DNA of 33,359 bases from a virus: IMG/VR virus record IMGVR_UViG_3300024433_000027, positions 1-33,359 of that record. One strand, written 5' to 3'. The notes under the pieces are model-generated. The model ran no database searches, was not told the origin of the DNA, and was given only the letters and a program-made list of their open reading frames with translations. This document shows positions 7,391 to 14,041 of this stretch, piece after piece (within the stretch, counting starts at the first letter, position 1; every line of letters begins with the position of its first letter). Made by a program: the position numbers and the translations under genes.

Positions 7391-7406
7391 TTTTGTGGGT
7401 GAGATT
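7391..7406 (+). repeat. dispersed motif copy 4 (TTTTGTGGGTGAGATT)
   Basis: Exact core immediately after the 3' acceptor strand of the tRNA-like RNA. It forms a direct repeat with copy 3, 170 bp away, bracketing the RNA. Confidence 0.92.
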
Positions 7407-7440
7407 GGGGGGGCCTCCGAGGCTGGCCCTCGTGCCCCCC
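7407..7440 (+). other. GC-rich hairpin in leader of zinc-ribbon gene
   Basis: G7 at 7407-7413 can pair with C6 at 7435-7440, and an inner CGAGG/CCTCG stem closes a CTGGC loop. No T-run follows, so it is not a classical terminator. It may be a processing or stability element between the tRNA-like RNA and the gene at 7468. Confidence 0.5.
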
Positions 7441-7467
7441 TATCCTGACAGTGAAAGGGAAACTACC

Positions 7468-7623
7468 ATGAAGACTAAGAAGAAGGCCTCTCACAAGTTC
7501 CGGTGTTCCATGTGTGGAAGGCTTTTTGATACACCCCCCGTAGAAGGCCATCACCGGGTAGTGTGTCAAACATGCTGGGCCAGGATAACAGTTTATACTG
7601 GTGGGTCTGCTATCTGCCTGTAA
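7468..7623 (+). CDS. 51-aa zinc-finger protein
   Basis: A small basic protein with CSMC at residues 13-16 and CQTC at 33-36, i.e. two CxxC knuckles typical of a zinc ribbon. The N-terminus is Lys-rich (MKTKKKASHK), so nucleic-acid binding is plausible. The ATG at 7468 has AAAGGGA about 7 nt upstream; a longer in-frame reading from 7345 would cross the tRNA-like RNA and the motif, so I reject it. It is one of several tiny zinc-ribbon proteins in this genome, three of which lie near motif copies. Confidence 0.65.
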   Translation: MKTKKKASHKFRCSMCGRLFDTPPVEGHHRVVCQTCWARITVYTGGSAICL

Positions 7624-7646
7624 GAGAAAAGCTTGGAGATCACCCC

Positions 7647-8180
7647 ATGACCACTGAGAAAGTATCACCCCGGGTCACAGCCCACCCGGCTGTGATGACG
7701 AGCAAGCCTCGTAGTCATACGTCTTCGTCAAGTAGGTCGGTAAACCTCACTATCCAGTGTCAGTTTATGCCTCACATCTTGGAGACATGGGAAAGACCTC
7801 TCCAGGTCGCTTGGCACCAGCCGTCCTGCCGATCTAATCTTACCCACCTCCTGGTGTTTGCTGGGACTAAGAAGCCTCCCTCAATCAAGTGGCATAGGGT
7901 CCACACCTGGCGTTTCCAGAAGTCCGATGGGAAACTGATCCTCACCCTGCGATCTAAGCATACCCGGTCCATGAAACATCCGTTTCCCATTGGAACATGG
8001 AGTGGCCGGATGGAAACCTCACCCACAAGATGGTGTCTATTTCATTTCCAGGCACAAACTCTAGTGATGAAGTCGGAAGAACCGAAGGTCCCCGAACGTC
8101 GTCGGATTATTCTACCCCATGAAGCGAGAGGATTGCCCCGTGTCGTCGCCCCTCCAGGAACTAAGATCGTACTTCCATGA
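7647..8180 (+). CDS. hypothetical basic 177-aa protein
   Basis: I do not recognise this protein. It is rich in Ser, Thr, His, Lys and Arg, has no membrane segment, and includes aromatic stretches such as KWHRVHTWRFQ. The ATG at 7647 has GGAG 8 nt upstream. Its last 62 nt overlap the next gene. A one-mismatch motif copy at 8015-8029 lies inside its reading frame (encoding TSPTR). Conservation of the frame cannot be judged from one sequence, so the call is moderate. Confidence 0.5.
   Translation: MTTEKVSPRVTAHPAVMTSKPRSHTSSSSRSVNLTIQCQFMPHILETWERPLQVAWHQPSCRSNLTHLLVFAGTKKPPSIKWHRVHTWRFQKSDGKLILTLRSKHTRSMKHPFPIGTWSGRMETSPTRWCLFHFQAQTLVMKSEEPKVPERRRIILPHEARGLPRVVAPPGTKIVLP
8015..8029 (-). repeat. 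dispersed motif copy 5, inverted (one mismatch)
   Basis: AACCTCACCCACAAG on the + strand; one mismatch to AATCTCACCCACAAG. It lies within a coding frame, 89 nt before the ATPase start at 8119. Confidence 0.75.
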
Positions 8181-9336
8181 GTTGATGGATTGGTCCGGTC
8201 CCGAGTTGGACCCAGTAGACTTCGTGTGTGCCGCCTACCTGGGGACCTTCCTTTTGGGCTCGGTCGAGAGGCCTTGGTGTGACCTCTGCGGGGGGGCTGG
8301 CACCGGCAAGGGAGAACTGATCCGTATGATGGAGGAGTACGAGCGATCCCACGTCCGTCACCACCTGACAGAGAGTGCCTTCGCTAGTGCCTTCCGGGAT
8401 GAGAAGGACCCCGACAAAGACCACTCCCTTCTGGAGGACCTCAGCTATGAGAGCAAACCCGTTGGTCCAAAGGTTCTCCTACTCCCCGAGCTGTCCAGCT
8501 TCCTATCCATGCGGACAGAGAAGGTTGGAAAGTTCTTCTCCGATCTTCGTGCTGCCTTCGATGGGAAGTTCGACGTACAAGCTGGGAATATTGGGAAGGT
8601 CTCCCACGGAAAACTGAACTTCGGGTACATCGCTGGATGTACTGAGGCCCTGGACATCTTCCGAAAGCGGAACCAAACGCTGGGGGAACGAACCCTGGTG
8701 TGTCGGATCGCCCGGCATCTCTCCCGGTATGAGGCTCAGCGGAGGCTGGCCCACCACGCAGCCTGCACAGATTGCCTCAAGAAGGAGGCCCTCCGAACCA
8801 CGATTGTGGAATACTTCAACGTCGCTATGACACGAGCCATCCTACGAGTGTCCCGGGGGGAGACCGTCCGCCGTGATAGGGCCATAAACATTCGCGTAGG
8901 GGATGTAGCTCACCTGTCCGTCATTGCCCGCTCCGTCCCGATGGAGTACAACGGTACCCCCTACTTCGTGACACACGGAGAGGTTCCCACTCGCCTCCCT
9001 CTCCAGCTCCTCTCCTGGGGGGACGCCCGAGCACTCTTCGACCGCCGCGACACCTGGAACGACAGTGACTATCAGATGGTTCGCCGCATTGCCCAAGACA
9101 CCGCCCCCCCAGAGAACCTCCGCATCCTCTCCACAATGTGGAAGAATCATCATGGCCACTGGTGGAGTGTAGGAGACCTCGCTATAGCCGCCAAGGTGGA
9201 GTCTCCCCCACTGCGGCGTCAACTAAGACAGTGGACTATCCTCGACCATTTTGAGCAGCGAGGAACAAACGAGTTTCGTATGAACCCTCTGATGGTGGAG
9301 GACATCCACTCCACAGACTTTATGAAGGACCTGTAA
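8119..9336 (+). CDS. P-loop ATPase, putative helicase/replication protein
   Basis: This 405-aa protein has a Walker A loop GGAGTGKG (58-65), a hydrophobic strand KVLLLPEL (118-125) where Walker B is expected but with Pro-Glu instead of Asp-Glu, and a later strand FGYIAGCTE resembling sensor 1. The C-terminal third looks like a helix-turn-helix region (LAIAAKVESPPLRRQLRQW). This suggests a phage helicase or AAA+ replication ATPase, but the exact family is not clear to me. The ATG at 8119 has no good ribosome-binding site. A GTG at 8140 preceded by AGAGG is a credible alternative start and would keep the whole ATPase domain. Confidence 0.65.
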   Translation: MKREDCPVSSPLQELRSYFHELMDWSGPELDPVDFVCAAYLGTFLLGSVERPWCDLCGGAGTGKGELIRMMEEYERSHVRHHLTESAFASAFRDEKDPDKDHSLLEDLSYESKPVGPKVLLLPELSSFLSMRTEKVGKFFSDLRAAFDGKFDVQAGNIGKVSHGKLNFGYIAGCTEALDIFRKRNQTLGERTLVCRIARHLSRYEAQRRLAHHAACTDCLKKEALRTTIVEYFNVAMTRAILRVSRGETVRRDRAINIRVGDVAHLSVIARSVPMEYNGTPYFVTHGEVPTRLPLQLLSWGDARALFDRRDTWNDSDYQMVRRIAQDTAPPENLRILSTMWKNHHGHWWSVGDLAIAAKVESPPLRRQLRQWTILDHFEQRGTNEFRMNPLMVEDIHSTDFMKDL

Positions 9337-9545
9337 TGATGGACTTCTTCGACGACCTCAACGGTGAACCAGACCCCTACGAGCCCTGTAGGGGGTGTGG
9401 CCGCGAACCTGGTGAGTGTGTATGCCCCGACGATCTGTACGACTTCGATCCGTTGGGAGAGACTAAGGACTACGATCCCGACTGGGATGACTATGTGGAG
9501 GACCTTAACCGTGACGAAGACGATGAGCCCCAGGCCTTTAGCTAA
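9336..9545 (+). CDS. small acidic Cys-containing protein
   Basis: A 69-aa, strongly acidic protein (many Asp/Glu) with C18xxC21 and C28xC30 near the N-terminus. The ATG overlaps the ATPase stop (TAATG), with AAGGA just upstream; a second ATG follows immediately. Its 3' end overlaps the GroES gene by 23 nt. Compact, highly acidic phage proteins are often protein-binding mimics or inhibitors, but there is no direct evidence for that here. Confidence 0.55.
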   Translation: MMDFFDDLNGEPDPYEPCRGCGREPGECVCPDDLYDFDPLGETKDYDPDWDDYVEDLNRDEDDEPQAFS

Positions 9546-9807
9546 AAAGATTCTGGTGGTACATGAAGCTGCCCCTGAGACAACGGAGGGCGGTATTGTA
9601 ATCCCCGACAGTGTGAAGGAGAAACCCCAGTTCGCCCGGGTCATCGCTGTGGGACCAGACACAAAACACATTCTTGTGGGTGAGATTGTGATCTACTCCT
9701 CCTTCGCAGGGACCCCCCTGAGTCTGGACGGTCAGGAGATCGTGATCGTAGATGAGGAGGACGTGCTCGTCCGCTTCGAGGAAGAAGGGGCATCCGATGA
9801 CGACTAG
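9523..9807 (+). CDS. groES: GroES-like co-chaperonin
   Basis: This 94-aa protein matches bacterial GroES (usually about 95 aa) along its length: the mobile-loop segment ETTEGGIVIPDS (19-30) followed by VKEKPQFARVIAVGP, then VGEIVIYSSFAGTPLSLDGQ and the final strand EEDVLVRFE. It would cap host GroEL during folding of phage proteins such as the coat, as T4 gp31 does. No GroEL is present, so it must use the host ring. I chose ATG 9523, which gives normal GroES length. A copy of the dispersed motif is in frame and encodes residues 51-55 (LVGEI). Confidence 0.88.
   Translation: MSPRPLAKKILVVHEAAPETTEGGIVIPDSVKEKPQFARVIAVGPDTKHILVGEIVIYSSFAGTPLSLDGQEIVIVDEEDVLVRFEEEGASDDD
9673..9687 (+). repeat. 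dispersed motif copy 6, inside groES
   Basis: Exact 15-mer CTTGTGGGTGAGATT, in frame in groES as Leu-Val-Gly-Glu-Ile. Its presence within a conserved coding segment shows the motif is not only intergenic. Confidence 0.92.
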
Positions 9808-10309
9808 AGAAAGAGTCCTCCGCCACTTGGAGACAGCGGGGGATTTCGGGGTCACAGTAGCGGACTTCCTCACTAGCCACCCCTACATGAAACCACAATC
9901 GGTTTACCCTGTCTTCACGAAGTTGTGTGCAGAGGGTCAGATTAGGGACAGCCGCAAACGCCGGCGAACTAGGAGCACGCCCCGCCGCTGTATCGTATGG
10001 TGGTTGTCACGCTACGGTGGTACAGTCCCAGTGTGGGGTTCCGGCTCCCCCCGGTACTCCTACTCAAACCGGGCGAGGATCGTTCTGGATATGTTAGCCG
10101 CTCATGGACCCAGGACTGCCCCCGAATTAACCGTTTGGGGTGGCCCCCGGCTGACTTCAATCGGAACCTCCTCTCTACTGTCCTCGTTGGCTGCTCAGGG
10201 GTGGGTCCGCAAGACTAAAGAGCGACGAATCTCACCCACAAGTAACCGTCGGTGTATCGTGTGGGACATTACCGCCCTCGGGCGGTCCATCAGAGGAGAA
10301 TCGAAATGA
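9797..10309 (+). CDS. tandem winged-helix protein, possible regulator
   Basis: This 170-aa basic protein seems to be an internal duplication. Each half (about 3-70 and 92-157) has three helices, then a wing ending in the same string RRCIVW (63-68 and 151-156). The pattern of helix, recognition helix (SVYPVFTKLCAEG; SSLLSSLAAQG) and charged wing is that of winged-helix DNA-binding domains. Two domains in one chain would suit a long asymmetric site, so it is a candidate reader of the dispersed motif, one copy of which lies in its own gene. That link is inference only. The ATG at 9797 overlaps the groES stop, with AAGGGG 6 nt upstream. Confidence 0.65.
   Translation: MTTRERVLRHLETAGDFGVTVADFLTSHPYMKPQSVYPVFTKLCAEGQIRDSRKRRRTRSTPRRCIVWWLSRYGGTVPVWGSGSPRYSYSNRARIVLDMLAAHGPRTAPELTVWGGPRLTSIGTSSLLSSLAAQGWVRKTKERRISPTSNRRCIVWDITALGRSIRGESK
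10228..10242 (-). repeat. dispersed motif copy 7, inverted
   Basis: Exact AATCTCACCCACAAG on the + strand, inside the tandem winged-helix gene (encoding ISPTS), 63 nt before the next gene start at 10306. Confidence 0.92.
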
Positions 10310-10593
10310 TACATTATTGCGACGTGTGTGGTGGACCTCTCCCTCCGGGGGGTCACATTAGAACCCAAAGCGTCCGGTCGGAGGAGTTGGCTGCCGGCCC
10401 ACCGTCTGAGGATTCACCTGGTCGAAAGGCCCCGTCCGGTATGGCTTTCGGGACACTCGACCACTCGGCCCTCTTCCTGGCCGAGGTTGACGTGCAGCCT
10501 CGCGTTGAGGTGCGGGTTCCCCCAGCATGGCGGGGTCTATCCCTAGAAGAGCAGGTGCGGAAGCTCCAAGCTCTGTTGCAATCAATTGGATAA
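10306..10593 (+). CDS. small CxxC protein at end of left operon
   Basis: A 95-aa protein beginning MIHYCDVCGGPLPPGGH, a half zinc-ribbon-like knuckle with only one clear Cys pair. The C-terminus has a short amphipathic helix (SLEEQVRKLQALL). GAGGAG lies 7 nt before the ATG, and the start overlaps the previous stop. Its last 236 nt are antisense to the end of the large - strand virion gene, so both cannot vary freely. Function unknown. Confidence 0.6.
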   Translation: MIHYCDVCGGPLPPGGHIRTQSVRSEELAAGPPSEDSPGRKAPSGMAFGTLDHSALFLAEVDVQPRVEVRVPPAWRGLSLEEQVRKLQALLQSIG

Positions 10594-13500
10594 ACTGGTC
10601 TCTCGCGGGGCCGGGAGGCATGGTACGGACCATCTGCTCAAGGCGGGCGGTCCGTCTTCGTACCTGCATAGCCTCGATGTGCTGCTCGGTCACGGGCAGA
10701 GCAAATCCAAATTGCTTGACGAACCGCTCCGCGATACTCTGGGCCGTGTCCGCATCGTTCTTGAGGCGAGCGTCCAGGTAGTCCCGCCTGGTCTCACGGA
10801 TTGCATCCCGGTTCTTGACCAGTAGGGTCATCAGCTCCTGCTCTGCGGCCTGGTCCCCCGTGCGGACTCCGAGCCCCATCCTTATCAGTTCCCAGGGGGT
10901 GAAGAATCCCTTGAGGGCTCCCTTCCCAGAGTACACAGCGATGCGGCCATCTGGGGCCGGCTGCTCGTAGTCAGCGTAGGTCCGCTGGAACAGTTTGGCG
11001 GCTCGCTGCCCCGGGGCTCCGGCCTCACCTGGGAGTAGGCCCATCACTCGGAATGCTGAGACACCACCGGGGATCAATAGGGGAGTCGATCGCATGGCTT
11101 CCGAGAAGTCCCCCGTTGCGAGGCTGTAGCCCACGCTGCCGGCAAGCTGGAACGCCGGTGGGATAATCGGAAATCCACCGAAGGCCCCCTCCCGTCCTTC
11201 CTGGAACGTCGGCATGGCCCCCCCGAGCAGTGCATCCCGCATGTCCACCCCCGCGGCGTCCCCCAACTCCATAGCGAGGACTGACCCGGCAATCATTCGA
11301 GCGAATGTCCCCGGGTTCCTACCAAGGACGTTCCGAGGCTTCTTTGTGATGGGATCAATGTCCGTCACCCCCAGATTGAATGCAGTGTGTGTTGCGAACT
11401 CCAGCATCCGGAGGGGGAACTGCATCAACTGTCGGACCAGAGGATTCTTGTCAACCAAGAAGTAGGGGGTATTCTGTGGCCCCGTCAAGAACTGTGTCTC
11501 CTCCACCAGTCTCGCTGCGAACTTGTGGGCCTTCTCCACTGGCATCCGGGACCTCTTTGCATGGAGAATCCCCGCCTCCCACGTGCTCAGCCGCACAGCA
11601 GTTTCCGAGGCCGTAAAGATCGCCATCATGGCCGCCGAAATCTTCTGGCCGACGTTCCTCAGCTTCCCTGTAGGGAGAGCCGCAATGTTGTGAGCATTCT
11701 CAAAGGAGTTTAGGAGTACCACATCTGTAATTGGAGCCGCTGCTACCCCACTCTTCCCATATTCCGGCCATGCGAATCGAATCGCAGCATCATGGCTCAG
11801 TTTTCGAGGTCCTAGCCGGACGGCAAAATACTTGTGGGACTTCTGCATAGCCCGCATCAACCCGGTGGCAGCAGTTCTGTAGCCCACCACATTACCAGTG
11901 GTAAGAACCAGTTGGAGCATGTTCTTCAGGGCGGACGCGGGGTTCATCCCCAGCGTGCTCAAGTAGAACCACCCCGCGGCTCTCTGACTCATGTTGACGT
12001 AGGAGAACGCTCCCCGATTCGTTACCATTTGCTGGGCCATAGTCTTCGAGAGGCCTTCCCCGAGTACCCTCCTGACCTTCGGGGTCTGCGTCCACGCTGC
12101 GAGCTGGTGCATACTCTGGTCCCAGGCCTGTGCTTTCAATGCTCCCTGCATTGTCCCCCGCCCGAGAGCCATCGGGATGTACGTATCCTCCAACATTTGA
12201 GCCCGCATCTTCGCATAGGCCGACCCTGGTACATCATCCCGGCCTAGGGTCTTCAACATGACGAGCTGTTCTGTAATCTTTTCCCCACCCCCCTTGATCG
12301 TCCAGCCATACGTGTGAGACAACGTATGCCGGTACGACGACAACACCGGCAGTAGCTTCAAACTGTACGGCTTAGGTTTTGCCCTCGCAAAGATGAGTGC
12401 GAACTCCTCCGCCTCCCCACGGCTCATTAGCTTCGGGTAATGCTCCTGAATTGTCGCCAGGTCATACTTCTCTAGCTTTCGGAGTGTCTGGAGAGCCAAG
12501 TCTCCCTCAGTCCTCGCCGACTGGAGAACCTTCGCCTTAACTACCTCCTCCAACCGCGTCATCTGTTGCGGGTCTACCAGGTCCCCCAACCCTTTGAGGT
12601 CCTGGACGGAGGGGAGCATCCCGAACTCCCGCTTATATGTCTCTGGCCCCAACCACCGCATCGACTTCCGTTCGGCTGACCGAGCAAACGCCTTCAGTCC
12701 AGCAGTGTTCGTCATCGCGTACATGAGCTGCCGGAAGTCCTCCTCACTCTGAAGAAGCCGGTGTGGGAAGTAGTCCTTGACCTTCCTGGGATGCTCGATG
12801 AACTCTCGCATCGAGATAGAGAGTTCGTCAGCCCACCCCTTCTTCTCCAACCCCTGAATCACCTGAGCCAGTCGCTCTCGGTTCTTCACACTCCCAAACG
12901 ACCTCTCCCACATATCGTCCAGGATAACTCGCGTGTCTCCTGCAAACTGCCGCAGGGCCGGCGTCATCTGCCGCTCCAGGTTCGGGAGTAGAGCCCCCAC
13001 CGCCGGCACCACCCTCCGTCCTTCCCCCTTCCCAATTGTGATAACTCCCCTCGTCCCCTGGAACCCCCGCAGTGGCTTGTGTAGTCCGTCCAGCCACGCC
13101 GCAGCCATGAGCTGCTCCCGTTGTGTCAGGTCCCTCCCGGTTCTCGCCTTGAACCGATTGAGAGCCGTGAGTGTCGCCCCCTCGTACCTCGACTGGAAAT
13201 CCCGTACATCCCGCACGACTCCCCCAAAGATTTCCGGTACCTTAGTCCCTCGATACAACCCTTGCATCGACGCGAGCCGCCCCAGAATCGGGAACCTCCT
13301 CGTCATCGCCTTGATTGCATTTTCCGCCCGAAAGATATTCTTCGCAGACGCGACTGGGAACTTGTAGCACAGTGCCAGTGACACCAACAGCACCGGATTC
13401 GTCACGGCTCGGAACAGCCGGCCCCACGGCCCCGTATCCAGCCCGTGCTCCTTCAAGAAGGCATCTCGCTCCTTCACCGTCAACGTCTGAGGGGTAAACA

Positions 13501-13609
13501 TCGCCCGCATACCGGCGTCCAGGTCCCCCAGCATCAACTGCTGGGCAGCCTGTCCAGGCCGCTCCAGGGCTCCTACGTCCGCCGGCAATGCCCCGATCTC
13601 AAGACCCAT
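10358..13609 (-). CDS. large internal virion / DNA-ejection-type protein
   Basis: At about 1083 aa this is the largest protein in the window and the last of the virion operon. It is mainly helical with scattered hydrophobic stretches (for example NPVLLVSLALCYKF near the N-terminus) and a Pro/Arg-rich C-terminal tail. Size, composition and position after the tail genes match the large inner-core or ejection proteins of podoviruses such as T7 gp16, though no sequence motif such as a transglycosylase site is seen. Possible starts are GTG 13648, ATG 13624 and ATG 13609. I prefer 13609 because GGGGGG lies 7 nt upstream. The tail of the gene overlaps the convergent gene by 236 nt. Confidence 0.65.
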   Translation of the reverse strand: MGLEIGALPADVGALERPGQAAQQLMLGDLDAGMRAMFTPQTLTVKERDAFLKEHGLDTGPWGRLFRAVTNPVLLVSLALCYKFPVASAKNIFRAENAIKAMTRRFPILGRLASMQGLYRGTKVPEIFGGVVRDVRDFQSRYEGATLTALNRFKARTGRDLTQREQLMAAAWLDGLHKPLRGFQGTRGVITIGKGEGRRVVPAVGALLPNLERQMTPALRQFAGDTRVILDDMWERSFGSVKNRERLAQVIQGLEKKGWADELSISMREFIEHPRKVKDYFPHRLLQSEEDFRQLMYAMTNTAGLKAFARSAERKSMRWLGPETYKREFGMLPSVQDLKGLGDLVDPQQMTRLEEVVKAKVLQSARTEGDLALQTLRKLEKYDLATIQEHYPKLMSRGEAEEFALIFARAKPKPYSLKLLPVLSSYRHTLSHTYGWTIKGGGEKITEQLVMLKTLGRDDVPGSAYAKMRAQMLEDTYIPMALGRGTMQGALKAQAWDQSMHQLAAWTQTPKVRRVLGEGLSKTMAQQMVTNRGAFSYVNMSQRAAGWFYLSTLGMNPASALKNMLQLVLTTGNVVGYRTAATGLMRAMQKSHKYFAVRLGPRKLSHDAAIRFAWPEYGKSGVAAAPITDVVLLNSFENAHNIAALPTGKLRNVGQKISAAMMAIFTASETAVRLSTWEAGILHAKRSRMPVEKAHKFAARLVEETQFLTGPQNTPYFLVDKNPLVRQLMQFPLRMLEFATHTAFNLGVTDIDPITKKPRNVLGRNPGTFARMIAGSVLAMELGDAAGVDMRDALLGGAMPTFQEGREGAFGGFPIIPPAFQLAGSVGYSLATGDFSEAMRSTPLLIPGGVSAFRVMGLLPGEAGAPGQRAAKLFQRTYADYEQPAPDGRIAVYSGKGALKGFFTPWELIRMGLGVRTGDQAAEQELMTLLVKNRDAIRETRRDYLDARLKNDADTAQSIAERFVKQFGFALPVTEQHIEAMQVRRRTARLEQMVRTMPPGPARDQFIQLIATELGASAPALLGIDPAMLGEPAPQREAARQPRPGRGPSGRVSRKPYRTGPFDQVNPQTVGRQPTPPTGRFGF

Positions 13610-13769
13610 ACCGTGGCCCCCCATCCGGTGACAATTCTGCCCTCGCACAACTTAGACAGATCAACTCTAACTTCTGGCCCCTGTAGGTTGGCACGGCCAT
13701 TGCCATGTCATGCCACTGCTGGCACCTGTGGCAATAGAAATGATCCTGATTCTCTTTCGTTTCAACCAT
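13599..13769 (-). CDS. 56-aa zinc-ribbon protein
   Basis: A small protein with C13-H-R-C16 and C38-L-S-C41 (CxxC twice), a zinc ribbon. ATG 13769 has a perfect AGGAGG 6 nt upstream; the earlier ATG at 13775 touches the AGGAGG directly and is less likely. A motif copy lies just before the ribosome-binding site, an arrangement identical to that at 3427-3454. The gene is inserted between virion genes, and its stop overlaps the start of the large virion gene. Role unknown. Confidence 0.65.
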   Translation of the reverse strand: MVETKENQDHFYCHRCQQWHDMAMAVPTYRGQKLELICLSCARAELSPDGGPRYGS

Positions 13770-13781
13770 AACCATCCTCCT

Positions 13782-13796
13782 CTTGTGGGTGAGATT
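13782..13796 (+). repeat. dispersed motif copy 8
   Basis: Exact CTTGTGGGTGAGATT on the + strand, hence AATCTCACCCACAAG upstream of the - strand zinc-ribbon gene. It occupies the 26-nt gap between two - strand genes and touches the stop codon of the upstream one. Confidence 0.92.
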
Positions 13797-14041
13797 TATG
13801 CAAGGTGTCGTCCCTGGATGGGGGTATCTACGGGGGCGGGGTGCCAGTCGTTTGTGAGGAAGTCTGCGAGAAGGGGAGTCCATCGCTTAGGTTCCTTCCC
13901 TCTTTCGTGAAACCACATCTCCCCCTTGGGTCCCTCGACTGACACATAGCGTCGGCCCCCAAAAGCCCAACACACACCCCAACCCGAACGTGTAAATACT
14001 CGTCCGTCCCGGAGGCCCTCTATTGCTTCTTGGAACGTCAT
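13796..14041 (-). CDS. DUF2829 / Tad2-like protein, candidate anti-Thoeris
   Basis: This 81-aa protein follows the DUF2829 pattern: MTFQEAIEGLRDGRVFTRSGW at the N-terminus with R18 and W21, a short beta region, then W54-TPLLADFLTNDW66 as the closing segment. DUF2829 includes Tad2, which sequesters the signalling nucleotide made by Thoeris defence. The length fits the family (about 80-90 aa). The ATG overlaps the upstream stop (TAATG), with GGAGGGG 5 nt before. It is a non-structural gene sitting inside the virion operon, as many anti-defence genes do. Other DUF2829 roles cannot be ruled out. Confidence 0.6.
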   Translation of the reverse strand: MTFQEAIEGLRDGRVFTRSGWGVCWAFGGRRYVSVEGPKGEMWFHERGKEPKRWTPLLADFLTNDWHPAPVDTPIQGRHLA

